In this document: positions 8,624 to 18,622 of the stretch, in pieces
How positions within the stretch are numbered: position 1 is the first letter of the stretch
Layout of the letters: each line of letters opens with the position of its first letter
Program-made: the position numbers and the translations under genes
The notes under the pieces: model-generated
Seen by the model: only the letters and a program-made list of their open reading frames with translations
The model's database searches: none
What the model was told of the DNA's origin: nothing
Source of the DNA: Gammaproteobacteria bacterium
GTDB lineage: Bacteria; Pseudomonadota; Gammaproteobacteria; JABDBA01
DNA: 64,000 nucleotides
Assembly (NCBI GenBank): GCA_013288885.1
Contig: JABDBA010000001.1
Span: forward strand, 82,765-146,764
Direction of reading: 5' to 3'

Positions 8624-10435
8624 TTAACGCAGTGGGTAGCTCGGTGGACGATGTATCATTTTAACCCAATTTTCTTCAAACGTATCGATTTGTTGCCTAA
8701 TTCGAGGTTGGCAAAAAAGTGTAAGTGCCTCTTCAGGGCGATTGTTTTGCAAGGCTACGTAGAATTTATAAATACTATCCTGATCGCCCTTCTCAGCAAA
8801 CACACTTTCGCATTTTTCTTGTAAATTATTTTTATACCCCTCAAAGTTTGCAATCGAATCATCCACTTTTGTTTCTATATGTATTTTATTATCATCACTC
8901 TCACCCAATTGTCGTGAAGAAGGGGTTAACTGAATACCACGCCTAGCCAATATCTGTGCAGATGGATCTCTATCAGATTGGCGCTGCGTGAATGTGTTAG
9001 AGGTTGCAGACAATACGCCGTCAACTTGAATAAGCTTTCCCCCGCCAACATAACGTAGAAACCAACTAGCAATACCTTCGCGCAAATTACTCTGTGATTT
9101 CAAATTATGAATTTTATTAACATGTTCTATTAAACCATTTCCTTTATTATTTTTTGCATCATGAGTCGCGGATTTTAATAATGGGTGTTGTAAAAAATAA
9201 ACAAATAAATTTTTTTCATCTGTTAATTCTTTCACATTTCCAATAATTTCTGCTGCTGCATGTAGAACAGTGTTACCATTTTCCGGGTCAATCGAGTTAA
9301 CTAAATCAAAATCCGGATATGCGGTAATCATCTCCTGAATTTCATCTATGTCATCACCTTGAATCGCACTAAAAAATTGTTCAACCATATCATCATAATC
9401 AGGCTTTGGATGAAGTGGATGCTTCTTAGGTCTGCTAGCGCCTGCAAAATGAAAGGTAGCTGGACTTGTGACTTGATTAGGACTTTCTTTTGCTGCGAAG
9501 AGTTGCTCATATGCTTGCTTCAGAGGCTCATTATCATATAGGTCTACTAAACCTTTTGGTGTTAAAAAAAATCCCGCGTTTTCTTTATTTATAATAGCAT
9601 CATATTTAAACGCTTGATGATTTAGAAAATATTGTAAAATATTTAATTTTGAAATTTGATCTCCATACACCACCGCTTTATGCAATACCGTGTTACTTTC
9701 TCTATCAATAGCATTAACAATATTTGGATTAGCATCAACTATACTTTGAATTTCAACCATATCACCTGTTAGAATAACTGCAAAAAATTTATCGACAGCT
9801 TCTGGTTTGGCAACAGCAACGCGTGCGCTATCTGCTAGTTTATACTCTCCATCATCAACTGCTGAACTAGCTGTACTCATTGCGCCAGTACTTTTACCCG
9901 ATGCGCCTGTTCGAGGCTTGGTAGACCATCTATTAACTAAATATTCCACAACGCTAAGCTGACCTGCAGTTGAAGCGCAGCATAATGCAGCCTCTGTAAT
10001 ATCAGTAAATCTTATTGTCGGTTCAGCTCCAGCTAATTTTTTTTGACATTCGTCGAAGATTTCGATCAAGGGCATTACATAATCAATCTCGCCTTTGGCT
10101 GCTAGCAGATTCAGCAATGTATCAGATTTACCAAGTGCATCAATGCCATCAGGATCCAAGCCTTTAATATTAATAAATTCTAAATTAGGTTTTTCATCAT
10201 CTACAGCGGCCACGTGACGGACGAGTACAGTAAATATAGCGATGCGTTTTTCTTGATAAGCGAATTTCAATAAATATATAAAATTATTTCTATTAGCTTT
10301 GATATCATTTTTAAAATCTTTTATTAATTTCGCGAATGCTTCACTATCATCTTTTCTATCAGTGATTAGATCGAATAGTTGGCCAATAAGTTCCTCGGGC
10401 ATTGTAGTTGCAGATTCAGGGCCAGTGGGTTGCAT
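8624..10435 (-). CDS. ankyrin-repeat protein, candidate Icm/Dot-type effector
   Basis: 603 residues, no signal peptide. Degenerate ankyrin repeats are seen near residues 145-170 (ALCCASTAGQLSVVEYLV), 245-285 (NTVLHKAVVYGD...LQYFLNH) and 385-430 (GNTVLHAAAEI...FVYFLQHP), with helical, low-complexity linkers between. The C-terminal 53 residues match the module ending the protein at 7160-7876. A 17-base PmrA-like box stands 10 bases before a -10 element upstream. In Legionella and Coxiella PmrA activates many Icm/Dot effector genes, so type IV secretion into a host cell is the leading hypothesis. The host target is unknown. Confidence 0.75.
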   Translation of the reverse strand: MQPTGPESATTMPEELIGQLFDLITDRKDDSEAFAKLIKDFKNDIKANRNNFIYLLKFAYQEKRIAIFTVLVRHVAAVDDEKPNLEFINIKGLDPDGIDALGKSDTLLNLLAAKGEIDYVMPLIEIFDECQKKLAGAEPTIRFTDITEAALCCASTAGQLSVVEYLVNRWSTKPRTGASGKSTGAMSTASSAVDDGEYKLADSARVAVAKPEAVDKFFAVILTGDMVEIQSIVDANPNIVNAIDRESNTVLHKAVVYGDQISKLNILQYFLNHQAFKYDAIINKENAGFFLTPKGLVDLYDNEPLKQAYEQLFAAKESPNQVTSPATFHFAGASRPKKHPLHPKPDYDDMVEQFFSAIQGDDIDEIQEMITAYPDFDLVNSIDPENGNTVLHAAAEIIGNVKELTDEKNLFVYFLQHPLLKSATHDAKNNKGNGLIEHVNKIHNLKSQSNLREGIASWFLRYVGGGKLIQVDGVLSATSNTFTQRQSDRDPSAQILARRGIQLTPSSRQLGESDDNKIHIETKVDDSIANFEGYKNNLQEKCESVFAEKGDQDSIYKFYVALQNNRPEEALTLFCQPRIRQQIDTFEENWVKMIHRPPSYPLR

Positions 10436-10487
10436 AATTCACCTGTTATTATGAGATAGGGTATAAAATAGTCGGTTAACTCAGCTT

Positions 10488-10520
10488 AGTTTAGCAGATA
10501 AACCTTAAGGAAACCTTAAC
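10488..10520 (-). promoter_or_regulatory. putative PmrA box and -10 element of the ankyrin gene
   Basis: Read on the minus strand: GTTAAG, five bases (GTTTC), CTTAAG (10520-10504), then 10 bases and TAAACT (10493-10488). This fits the PmrA direct-repeat pattern YTTAA-K-N5-YTTAAK except for the first base. The same 17 bases, with one difference and the same 10-base distance to a -10, recur before the other ankyrin gene at 49991. Confidence 0.6.
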
Positions 10521-10532
10521 AGGCCTAATGTC

Positions 10533-13184
10533 TTAATATAGTGGCAGCGTAAAACGAAATGCGGCGCCGCCGCCGGTGCGGTTTTCGGCCCAGATTTCGC
10601 CGCCATGGGCGGTGATGATGCGATGACAGATGGCTAAACCCAAGCCTAGGCCGCGTTCGGTGGTGAGTAATCGTCCGCGATAAAATTTTTCAAATAATTT
10701 ATTCACTTCATCGGCGACAATACCAGGGCCATAATCTTCTACACTTACCAGCACTTGGCCTCTTTCAATAATAGCAGTTATCTCAATCGGTGTTTTTGGT
10801 GCGGTAAATTTGATAACATTGTCGATCAAATTGGAAAACACTTCTGAGATGAGTGTTTGATCGTAGGGTATTTTAGGAAGATCGCGTGGCAAACGTACAT
10901 ATACCGGTTTTTTACCCAGTTGTTGACTTAATAAAGCTGTCACTGCGCTGAGTGTATCATTTAATGAATAATATTCTTTTTGTAATTTTACTGTTTCTGC
11001 TTCTAAATAAGTCATTTGCAATAAATTATTCATCAAACGACTTAAGTGTTCTAATTCGATGCAAATTTCTTTCCCTAACTTTTTAACACCTCTGGCATCA
11101 AGTTCATCGCCCAACTCACTTAAGGTGCTGGCAGCACCCATCGCGGCACCCAGTGGTGTGCGTAGATCGTGCGATACCGTTTGTAACAACGCATTACGCA
11201 CGCGATCAGTTTCAATCTGTAGTTCTGATTTTTTAGCTTGATCTTGTAGACGGTCGACTTCTAAGGCCAGCGCAACTTGATTGGCACATGCTTCAAGCAG
11301 GTGCATCTGCTCTGACGTTAACAATTGCCGTGATTGTGGCAGATGCACGCGTAACACGCCGATAGTGCCCTGTGATGCTAATAACGGTACATAAGTTGCA
11401 TCAGAAAAAGGCAATGTATCAGTACCTAATCCGGCGATTTGGCCTAAATCAAAAACCCATTGTGCTACACTTTGTTCTTTGGCGCTGAGTTCTTGCGTCG
11501 TCCCACATTTAGCGCGTACCATTAAATGACCGCCTTCAGGTAACAACGCCATGATATCGCAAGCAAATAATTCCGAGAGATAACGCACGGCGATCTCTAA
11601 TAATTTATCGACACCACGCGTACTGGCTAATTGACGACTCAAAATATGTAACGCCGATGTGCGACGTTCCGTCAGGTGTGCTGCTTCGGTTTGTCGCCGT
11701 GTACGTACCGTCAAATGACTTATAATTTGTGCTACTACTAACATCACGAGTAGCGTAAAAGAATATTGAATATCTTTAACCGAAAAATTAAAATCATGCG
11801 TAATAAAAAAATAAGCATACGTTAAAACACTTAATGTAGAAGCAAAAATAGAAGGGCCAAACTCGCCGAACAAAGCCACTGCCGTTACGCCTAATAAATA
11901 CACCATGATTAAATTGCTTGCGCCCGAAATAGGGTAAATTAAAAAATCAATTAAGGTGCACAATGCCACCATGCCCAAAGCGATGGCATAGGTTTTCCAA
12001 GGAATGGGTTGTTTTGTGGGTGCTATTTTTGCTGGTTTAGTAGTTCCTGCTTCGCCGGTGATAATATAAACATCAATATCACCACTTTGCCGCACCAACT
12101 CGTCGACTAAACTACTACGTATTAATTCGCGCCAGCGTGAACGAACTTGTTTACCGATAATAATTTTAGTGATATTGCGTTCGCGCGCAAAATTTAAAAT
12201 TTCGCCCGAGCAATCTAAACCAGTTAACGTTTTAGTTTCCGCACCCAATTGTTCGGCTAAGCGCAAATTTTGTAATGCCTGATTGCGTTGGCCATCCGAC
12301 AATCGAAAGCGTGGTGTATCAACATGAATCGCGATCCATTCTGCGCGCAAATTCGTTGCCATACGCTTGGTGGCGCGGATAATTTTAGAAGAGGCAGAGT
12401 CATGGCCAACGCAAACCAATAATCTTTCTTGCGTTGGCCAAATGCGCTCAATGCCTTGCCCATGACGATATAAAAGCACCTGTGCACCGACGCGTTCGGC
12501 TATAGCACGTAAGGCTAATTCGCGTAACGCAATCAAGTTTCCTTTACGGAAAAAATTTTCAGTGGCTAATTCAGCTTGAGCGGGGAAATAGACTTTGCCT
12601 TCATGCAAGCGTTTTATTAAATCTTCTGGCGCTAAATCGACCATCTCAATCGTTTCAGCCAATTCCAACATAGAGTCGGGTACAGTTTCTTTAATATGCG
12701 TGCCGATAATTTGCGAAACAACATCATTAAGACTTTCAATATGTTGCACATTGAGTGTGGTATAAACATCGATGCCACGATCTAAAATTTCTTTGATGTC
12801 TTGCCAGCGTTTGGTGTGACGTAACCCAGGCGCATTGGTGTGCGCCATTTCATCCATTAAAATTAAACTGGGATTACGTTTTAATGTGGCATCGATATCA
12901 AATTCTTTTAATTGCTTGCCATGATAATCGACCATTTGCTGTGGCAATATTTCTAAATCTTTTATTAACGCTTCGATTTCTTGTCGACCGTGTGTTTCTA
13001 CTACGCCCACAACAACATCCAACCCTTCTTTACGTTTAACGATTGCATCTTGCAACATGGTATATGTTTTGCCAACACCGGGCGCTGCGCCTAAATAAAT
13101 TTTAAGCTTGCCGCTTTGTTGCTGGCGTTCTTCTTCCATCACCTGTTGTAGTAGTTTTTCAGGGTTAGGGCGTTGCTCGTCCAT
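10533..13184 (-). CDS. kdpD: KdpD potassium-responsive sensor histidine kinase
   Basis: 883 residues, full length. The N-terminal KdpD domain has Walker A GAAPGVGKT near residue 33-41 and LILMDEMAHTNAPG near 107. A universal-stress-like domain follows (about 250-370), then a four-segment membrane region (about 395-500), a GAF-like region, the phosphoacceptor SHDLRTPLGA near residue 667 and an ATPase domain with NLIDNVIKF and GLGLAI. It senses K+ limitation and normally phosphorylates KdpE. No kdpE follows; the next gene is the ankyrin gene on the same strand. The start overlaps the end of kdpC by 20 bases. Confidence 0.95.
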   Translation of the reverse strand: MDEQRPNPEKLLQQVMEEERQQQSGKLKIYLGAAPGVGKTYTMLQDAIVKRKEGLDVVVGVVETHGRQEIEALIKDLEILPQQMVDYHGKQLKEFDIDATLKRNPSLILMDEMAHTNAPGLRHTKRWQDIKEILDRGIDVYTTLNVQHIESLNDVVSQIIGTHIKETVPDSMLELAETIEMVDLAPEDLIKRLHEGKVYFPAQAELATENFFRKGNLIALRELALRAIAERVGAQVLLYRHGQGIERIWPTQERLLVCVGHDSASSKIIRATKRMATNLRAEWIAIHVDTPRFRLSDGQRNQALQNLRLAEQLGAETKTLTGLDCSGEILNFARERNITKIIIGKQVRSRWRELIRSSLVDELVRQSGDIDVYIITGEAGTTKPAKIAPTKQPIPWKTYAIALGMVALCTLIDFLIYPISGASNLIMVYLLGVTAVALFGEFGPSIFASTLSVLTYAYFFITHDFNFSVKDIQYSFTLLVMLVVAQIISHLTVRTRRQTEAAHLTERRTSALHILSRQLASTRGVDKLLEIAVRYLSELFACDIMALLPEGGHLMVRAKCGTTQELSAKEQSVAQWVFDLGQIAGLGTDTLPFSDATYVPLLASQGTIGVLRVHLPQSRQLLTSEQMHLLEACANQVALALEVDRLQDQAKKSELQIETDRVRNALLQTVSHDLRTPLGAAMGAASTLSELGDELDARGVKKLGKEICIELEHLSRLMNNLLQMTYLEAETVKLQKEYYSLNDTLSAVTALLSQQLGKKPVYVRLPRDLPKIPYDQTLISEVFSNLIDNVIKFTAPKTPIEITAIIERGQVLVSVEDYGPGIVADEVNKLFEKFYRGRLLTTERGLGLGLAICHRIITAHGGEIWAENRTGGGAAFRFTLPLY

Positions 13185-13776
13185 GGGTGTCCTTGTTTAA
13201 ATCATCTAATGCTAGATTTAATTGTAGTACATTTACGCGTGGTTCGCCTAAAATTCCTAAGGTACGGTATTGTATTAAGCTTTGTATTATTTTTTGTATT
13301 TGTAACTCTGCTAGGCCACGCGCTTGGGCAATACGATGAATTTGGTAATAGGCAGCATAAGGGCTAATGTCAGGGTCTAAACCGCTGCCCGATGCTGTCA
13401 CTAAATCGACCGGGATTAATTGCAAATTTTGTGGGTCAGCTTTATTCAAAATACTAATGCGTGCTTTTACCGCTGTTAATAAATCGGGATTGGAAGGGCC
13501 TAAATTAGAACCAGAAGAATTTTGCGCATTATAAGGATAAGGCGTAGTAGCAGAAGGGCGCCCCCAAAAATATTTGGGATCTGTAAATGCTTGACCGATT
13601 AATGCTGAACCCACTGCTTTATTATTTTGTATAATCAAACTGCCATTCGCCCGCCACGGGAATAAAAATTGCGCTACGCCCGTGACGAACGCGGGATAAA
13701 TAATTCCCGTTATTATTGTAAACACTATTAATAATATTAATGCGGTTTTTAGTTGTTTGAGTGTTTCAAGCCACAT
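13165..13776 (-). CDS. kdpC: KdpC, K+-transporting ATPase subunit C
   Basis: 203 residues, close to the usual 190. One N-terminal membrane helix (residues 10-35) is followed by the periplasmic domain with the family segments FTDPKYFWGRPSA, SSGSNLGPSNPDL, PVDLVTASGSGLDPDIS and a C-terminal LGEPRVNVLQLNLAL. KdpC stabilises the KdpFABC complex and raises its K+ affinity. It lies 15 bases after kdpB and overlaps kdpD. Confidence 0.96.
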   Translation of the reverse strand: MWLETLKQLKTALILLIVFTIITGIIYPAFVTGVAQFLFPWRANGSLIIQNNKAVGSALIGQAFTDPKYFWGRPSATTPYPYNAQNSSGSNLGPSNPDLLTAVKARISILNKADPQNLQLIPVDLVTASGSGLDPDISPYAAYYQIHRIAQARGLAELQIQKIIQSLIQYRTLGILGEPRVNVLQLNLALDDLNKDTHGRATP

Positions 13777-13791
13777 TATCTCTCTCCATTT

Positions 13792-15864
13792 TTACGCCAA
13801 ATGTAATCCCACTAATATTAAATCAATAATCTTAATTCCTAAAAATGGTACTAACAAACCACCTAATCCATAAATCACCACATTATTACGCAACAATTTA
13901 GCAGCAGAAACACGCCGATAAGTCACTCCGCGCAATGCCAACGGCACTAAAAAAATAATGATCACCGCGTTAAAAATAACTGCCGACAAAATTGCACTTT
14001 GTGGTGTAGCAAGATGCATAATATTTAAAGCATTCAATGCGGGATAAGTCGCAGCAAATGCCGCCGGTAAAATAGCAAAATATTTGGCAATATCATTGGC
14101 GAAACTAAACGTGGTTAACGCGCCGCGCGTCATTAATAATTGTTTACCAATTTCCACCACTTCGATCAACTTAGTGGGGTTAGAATCTAAATCAACTAAA
14201 TTACCGGCTTCTTTCGCCGCTTGCGTGCCGGTATTCATCGCCACCGCTACATCTGCTTGCGCCAATGCGGGTGCATCGTTAGTGCCATCACCCGTCATCG
14301 CTACAAGGTGACCTTCTGCTTGCAAACGCCGAATTAATTTAAGTTTATCTTCGGGCGTCGCATTCGCTAAAAAATCGTCGACGCCTGCTTCGGCAGCGAT
14401 CGCTGCTGCGGTTAATGGATTATCGCCGGTCACCATAATGGTGCGAATGCCCATTTGGCGTAACGCAGTAAAACGTTCGTGAATACCACCTTTAACAATA
14501 TCTTTCAGATGAATAACGCCTAAAACATTCGCATTTTCTATAACGACTAATGGTGTACCACCTCTGTGCGCGATCTGCGCAACACTTTTTTGTACTGAAA
14601 CGGGTAACTCCGCAGACAAAGATTTAATATGAGACTCTATTGCTTGTACAGCACCTTTGCGAATTTGTCGGTCAGGTAAATTGACACCACTCATACGTGT
14701 CTGCGCAGTAAACGGAATAAATGTTGCACCTAATTCAGCGAGATCTCGGCCACGTAATCCATATTTTTCTTTTGCCAAAACTACAATGCTGCGCCCTTCC
14801 GGTGTTTCATCAGCAAGCGAGGCCAACTGTGCGGCATCGGCTAATCTTTGTATATTAATACCATCGGCGGGAATAAATTCAGTTGCTTGACGATTGCCGA
14901 GGGTAATCGTGCCAGTTTTATCTAATAACAACGTATCGATATCACCAGCTGCTTCCACCGCACGCCCAGACAAAGCAATTACGTTGGCTTGGATCATCCG
15001 ATCCATGCCCGCAATACCAATGGCGGAAAGCAAACCTCCAATCGTCGTTGGCGCTAAACAAACAAATAGAGCTACAAGAACAGTAATCGTAACTGCTTTG
15101 CCCATCCCTGTGGCAGCAGCACTGTAAATTGAAAAAGGCAATAATGTTGCGCAGACAATTAAAAACACGATAGTCAATGCTGCTAATAAAATGGTGAGTG
15201 CTAATTCGTTCGGTGTCTTTTGTCGTTTTGCACCTTCGACTAAATTAATCATGCGATCTAAAAATGTTTCACCTGGGTTTACCGTAATACGCACGATTAA
15301 CCAATCAGAAAGCACTTGCGTACCGCCCGTTACTGCGCTGCGATCACCGCCGCTTTCGCGAATTACGGGTGCGCTCTCGCCGGTAATGGCGCTTTCATTG
15401 ACTGATGCAATACCTTCGATCACTTCACCATCACTAGGAATAAAATCGCCTGCTTCGACTAACACTACATCATTAAAACGTAAACTGGCCGAAGGTACGA
15501 TATTTTTTTTGGCATTGCGGTCAGGCTTGGTTAATCTTTTTGCTTGAATATCGCGACGTGATTTACGCAACGCTTGTGCTTGCGCTTTACCACGGCCTTC
15601 GGCCATTGCTTCGGCAAAATTGGCAAATAGTAATGTAGCCCATAACCACAGTGTAATAGCTAAAATAAAAGATGCCGGAGCTTCACCTTTGCCAAATTGC
15701 GCTTGCACAAAAAGCACAGTCGTTAGAATCGAACCAACATAAACCGTAAACATCACCGGATTACGAATTTGATGCCAAGGCGCTAATTTTAAAAACGCAT
15801 CACGTATCGCATATTTCAGGATGGATAAATTCCATAACGATTTAGACTGAGTATTAGTGACCAT
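13792..15864 (-). CDS. kdpB: KdpB, K+-transporting P-type ATPase catalytic subunit
   Basis: 690 residues. P-type ATPase motifs are complete: [10 protein letters not shown], the phosphorylated Asp in [10 protein letters not shown] near residue 317, [14 protein letters not shown], and [15 protein letters not shown]. About seven membrane helices are visible, including [14 protein letters not shown]. It hydrolyses ATP to drive K+ entry through KdpA. The start overlaps the end of kdpA by 11 bases, indicating translational coupling. Confidence 0.97.
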   Translation of the reverse strand: MVTNTQSKSLWNLSILKYAIRDAFLKLAPWHQIRNPVMFTVYVGSILTTVLFVQAQFGKGEAPASFILAITLWLWATLLFANFAEAMAEGRGKAQAQALRKSRRDIQAKRLTKPDRNAKKNIVPSASLRFNDVVLVEAGDFIPSDGEVIEGIASVNESAITGESAPVIRESGGDRSAVTGGTQVLSDWLIVRITVNPGETFLDRMINLVEGAKRQKTPNELALTILLAALTIVFLIVCATLLPFSIYSAAATGMGKAVTITVLVALFVCLAPTTIGGLLSAIGIAGMDRMIQANVIALSGRAVEAAGDIDTLLLDKTGTITLGNRQATEFIPADGINIQRLADAAQLASLADETPEGRSIVVLAKEKYGLRGRDLAELGATFIPFTAQTRMSGVNLPDRQIRKGAVQAIESHIKSLSAELPVSVQKSVAQIAHRGGTPLVVIENANVLGVIHLKDIVKGGIHERFTALRQMGIRTIMVTGDNPLTAAAIAAEAGVDDFLANATPEDKLKLIRRLQAEGHLVAMTGDGTNDAPALAQADVAVAMNTGTQAAKEAGNLVDLDSNPTKLIEVVEIGKQLLMTRGALTTFSFANDIAKYFAILPAAFAATYPALNALNIMHLATPQSAILSAVIFNAVIIIFLVPLALRGVTYRRVSAAKLLRNNVVIYGLGGLLVPFLGIKIIDLILVGLHLA

Positions 15865-17611
15865 ACTGGTTCCACAACATTAAATGTTCAACGATGGGCC
15901 CAAGCGCAAGCGCAGGGAAAAACGATAATGCGCCGATAATAACAGTGACACCGATAATCAATACAATAAAAAGCGGTGTATGCGTGGGCAATGTACCTAA
16001 ACTGCTGGCAATAACTTTCTTTTGTACTAATGACCCGGCTAGTGCTAAGGTAGGAATCGCGATCCAATAACGCCCTACTAACATGGCAAATCCACCCAAG
16101 ATATTATAAAACGGCGTATTAGCATTGAGGCCTGCAAATGCGCTGCCATTATTATTGGTCATGGAAGTAAACGCATAAAGAATTTCCGTGAAGCCATGCG
16201 CACCTGGGTTGCCAAGCGCACTGGTCCCCATGTTGGTCACTGTGGCAATACCAGTAAAAATCAACACAAACAGTGGCATGACTAACACGGCAATTGAGGC
16301 CATTTTCATTTCATAGGGTTCGATTTTTTTGCCTAAATATTCCGGTGTTCTGCCGACCATTAATCCCGCTACAAATACGGTGATGATCACGATCATCAAC
16401 ATCCCATATAAACCGGAACCAACGCCACCAAACACCACTTCACCTAAGTGCATTAACCATAAAGGCATTAAACCACCGATCGGTGTAAATGAATCGTGCA
16501 TGGCATTGACGGACCCATTTGAAGTCGCAGTAGTAGCGCTGGCCCAAATCGCTGAATTCACAATACCGAAACGCGTTTCTTTGCCTTCCATATTGCCGCC
16601 GGGGTAATCATTGTGCTGCGCTGTTTGATCCACATGCAATGCGGTAAAGGCTGGATTACCAACCTGCTCTGCTATAATAGTCATACTCATTAAAGGAACC
16701 AGCATAATAAACATCGCCAGAAAAATCGCCCAGCCTTGGCGTTTATCATTCACCATCAAACCAAAGGTATAACATAGCGCTGCGGGAATAAGCAGCAATG
16801 CTAACATCTCTAAAAAATTCGTGATCGGATTTGGATTTTCAAACGGATGTGCAGAATTAGCATTGAAAAATCCACCGCCATTCGTGCCCAATTGTTTAAT
16901 AGCAATTTGTGAGGCGACTGGCCCCATGGGAATAATTTGCTCTGTAATAGTTGGTTGTTGTTGCGCAATGACCGGTTGTAACAAGGTGACGGATTGATAT
17001 GGCTTAATATTTTGGATAACGCCTTGCGAGGTTAGAAGGATGGCAAATATTAACGAGAGCGGCAATAAAATATAAAGCGTGCCGCGTGTAGTATCGACCC
17101 AAAAATTTCCCAAATGTTTTGCTTCATGGCGCGTGATGCCGCGAATTAATGCCATTAACAATGACATGCCAGTCGCTGCAGATAAAAAATTCTGCACGGT
17201 GAGCGCAAGCATTTGTGTAAAATAACTTAAGGTATTTTCGCCCGCATACGCTTGCCAATTAGTGTTGGTAACAAAACTGACAGCGGTATTAAAAGCAAGA
17301 TCATGCGGCACAGCAGAAAATTGTTGGGGGTTAAACGGCAGAAAAAATTGCAAACGTTGAATCGCATAAACGGCCAATAAACCGAGTAAATTGAAAACCA
17401 ACGCGGCCACTAAATAACTTTTCCAACTCATTTCTTGATCTGCACGGATGCCGCACAACCAATAGATAAATCGTTCAATAGGATTGAACAGTTGATTAAC
17501 TCCACAAGGTGCGCCCTGGTAAACCTGCGCCATATACCAGCCCAAGGGTTTTACCAATGCTAAAATAATCAACAGATATAATAGGAGTTGAAAGAACCCT
17601 ATTTCGGTCAT
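15854..17611 (-). CDS. kdpA: KdpA, K+-binding and translocating subunit
   Basis: 585 residues with about ten membrane helices. Selectivity-filter-like loops typical of KdpA are seen: [36 protein letters not shown] and [14 protein letters not shown]. It forms the K+ channel-like part of the high-affinity KdpFABC pump in the inner membrane. An AAGGACAAACC ribosome site precedes the ATG, and kdpF ends 17 bases upstream. Confidence 0.97.
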   Translation of the reverse strand: MTEIGFFQLLLYLLIILALVKPLGWYMAQVYQGAPCGVNQLFNPIERFIYWLCGIRADQEMSWKSYLVAALVFNLLGLLAVYAIQRLQFFLPFNPQQFSAVPHDLAFNTAVSFVTNTNWQAYAGENTLSYFTQMLALTVQNFLSAATGMSLLMALIRGITRHEAKHLGNFWVDTTRGTLYILLPLSLIFAILLTSQGVIQNIKPYQSVTLLQPVIAQQQPTITEQIIPMGPVASQIAIKQLGTNGGGFFNANSAHPFENPNPITNFLEMLALLLIPAALCYTFGLMVNDKRQGWAIFLAMFIMLVPLMSMTIIAEQVGNPAFTALHVDQTAQHNDYPGGNMEGKETRFGIVNSAIWASATTATSNGSVNAMHDSFTPIGGLMPLWLMHLGEVVFGGVGSGLYGMLMIVIITVFVAGLMVGRTPEYLGKKIEPYEMKMASIAVLVMPLFVLIFTGIATVTNMGTSALGNPGAHGFTEILYAFTSMTNNNGSAFAGLNANTPFYNILGGFAMLVGRYWIAIPTLALAGSLVQKKVIASSLGTLPTHTPLFIVLIIGVTVIIGALSFFPALALGPIVEHLMLWNQYGH

Positions 17612-17628
17612 GGTTTGTCCTTAATGAC

Positions 17629-17718
17629 TTAAAATAAATCCGGTTTAAATAATACTATCAAAAGATAGATAAGTAAGGCCAAGGTGATAATACCACATAG
17701 TAGATAAAGTATACCCAT
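17629..17718 (-). CDS. kdpF: KdpF, small membrane subunit of the Kdp pump
   Basis: 29 residues, one hydrophobic helix (GILYLLCGIITLALL...) ending KPDLF, the typical KdpF size and ending. AAGGA stands seven bases before the ATG at 17718. It is first in the kdp series, 17 bases before kdpA. The peptide stabilises the KdpABC complex. No separate promoter is obvious in the 35 bases between it and the preceding lyase gene. Confidence 0.9.
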   Translation of the reverse strand: MGILYLLCGIITLALLIYLLIVLFKPDLF

Positions 17719-17753
17719 CGTTCATTCCTTGTTTGAGCTTGTGGCTAATTCTA

Positions 17754-18611
17754 TTAACCTTTCATAACATCGATCTGAAAATATTTATCGGTTTCCACCA
17801 AAAGCTCGCGCTCTTTAAAGGTAGACAATTGATCGGCCATTTCAGCGCTATTGCCATTTTTGGCGATCACCGCTAAGGTTTTTTGCATCGCCATCATCGC
17901 TGCTCTTTGTAGATCAGATGGAATGATAACCAGTTGATAACCCAATTGTTGTAATTTTTCAGTTGCAACTAAAGGGGTTTTGCCACCATAAAACATATTC
18001 AGCAATTTGGGTTGTGGTATTTGCGTGGCAATCGCTTCTATTTGTTCCACCGTTTGCGGTGCTTCTACAAAAATAACATCTGCACCGGCTTGTAAATAAG
18101 CTTTGGCGCGTTTTATTGCATTATCAAATCCTTCGACCGCAATGGCATCGGTGCGTGCAATGATTACAAAATCCGTGTCAGTTAAACTCGCGCGTGCTAC
18201 ACGAATTTTGTGGCACATTTCTTCGCTGGAAATCAGCGTTTTATCATCTAAATGGCCACAACGTTTGGGAAACGTTTGGTCTTCAATATGCAAACCTGCC
18301 ACACCCAATCTTTCATATTCTTGCACGGTGCGGCGTGTGTTAAGCGCATTGCCAAAACCGGTGTCGGCATCGGCAATTACGGGTAAATTAGCCACATTAA
18401 CAATTTGTGCGATGGTCGTACAAACTTCGGTCATTGTCAGTAAACCAATGTCAGGAAAGCCCGCGCTGCGCGCAATCGCACCGCCGCTGGCGTATAAAAC
18501 AGGGAACCCGGCTTTTTTAGCCAGCAATGCCGACATTCCATCAAAAACCCCAGGAACAATTGTGGTTTTGTTGCTGTTGATTAAAGTCCGGAGTGCTTGC
18601 GTGTGTTTCAT
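17754..18611 (-). CDS. isocitrate lyase/PEP mutase superfamily protein (methylisocitrate lyase-like)
   Basis: 285 residues. The lyase signature KRCGH is present near residue 117, with DADTGFGNALN, GLHIEDQ, IARTDA and ADVIFVEAP as in methylisocitrate lyase and oxaloacetate decarboxylase relatives. It would cleave or form a C-C bond next to a carboxylate with Mg2+ in the cytoplasm. No other methylcitrate-cycle gene is nearby, so PrpB itself is uncertain. The ATG at 18611 follows AAGAGGAAAAATT; an upstream in-frame extension would overlap the oxidase gene. It lies 11 bases after copAB and 35 before kdpF. Confidence 0.8.
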   Translation of the reverse strand: MKHTQALRTLINSNKTTIVPGVFDGMSALLAKKAGFPVLYASGGAIARSAGFPDIGLLTMTEVCTTIAQIVNVANLPVIADADTGFGNALNTRRTVQEYERLGVAGLHIEDQTFPKRCGHLDDKTLISSEEMCHKIRVARASLTDTDFVIIARTDAIAVEGFDNAIKRAKAYLQAGADVIFVEAPQTVEQIEAIATQIPQPKLLNMFYGGKTPLVATEKLQQLGYQLVIIPSDLQRAAMMAMQKTLAVIAKNGNSAEMADQLSTFKERELLVETDKYFQIDVMKG

Positions 18612-18622
18612 AATTTTTCCTC

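Noticed and set aside
10436..10532. A kdpE fragment after kdpD
   Set aside because: The 97 bases hold only the PmrA-like box and promoter; no receiver or winged-helix sequence is present.
14084..15547. Several open frames antisense to kdpB
   Set aside because: They are shadows of a highly conserved gene with no ribosome sites or homology.
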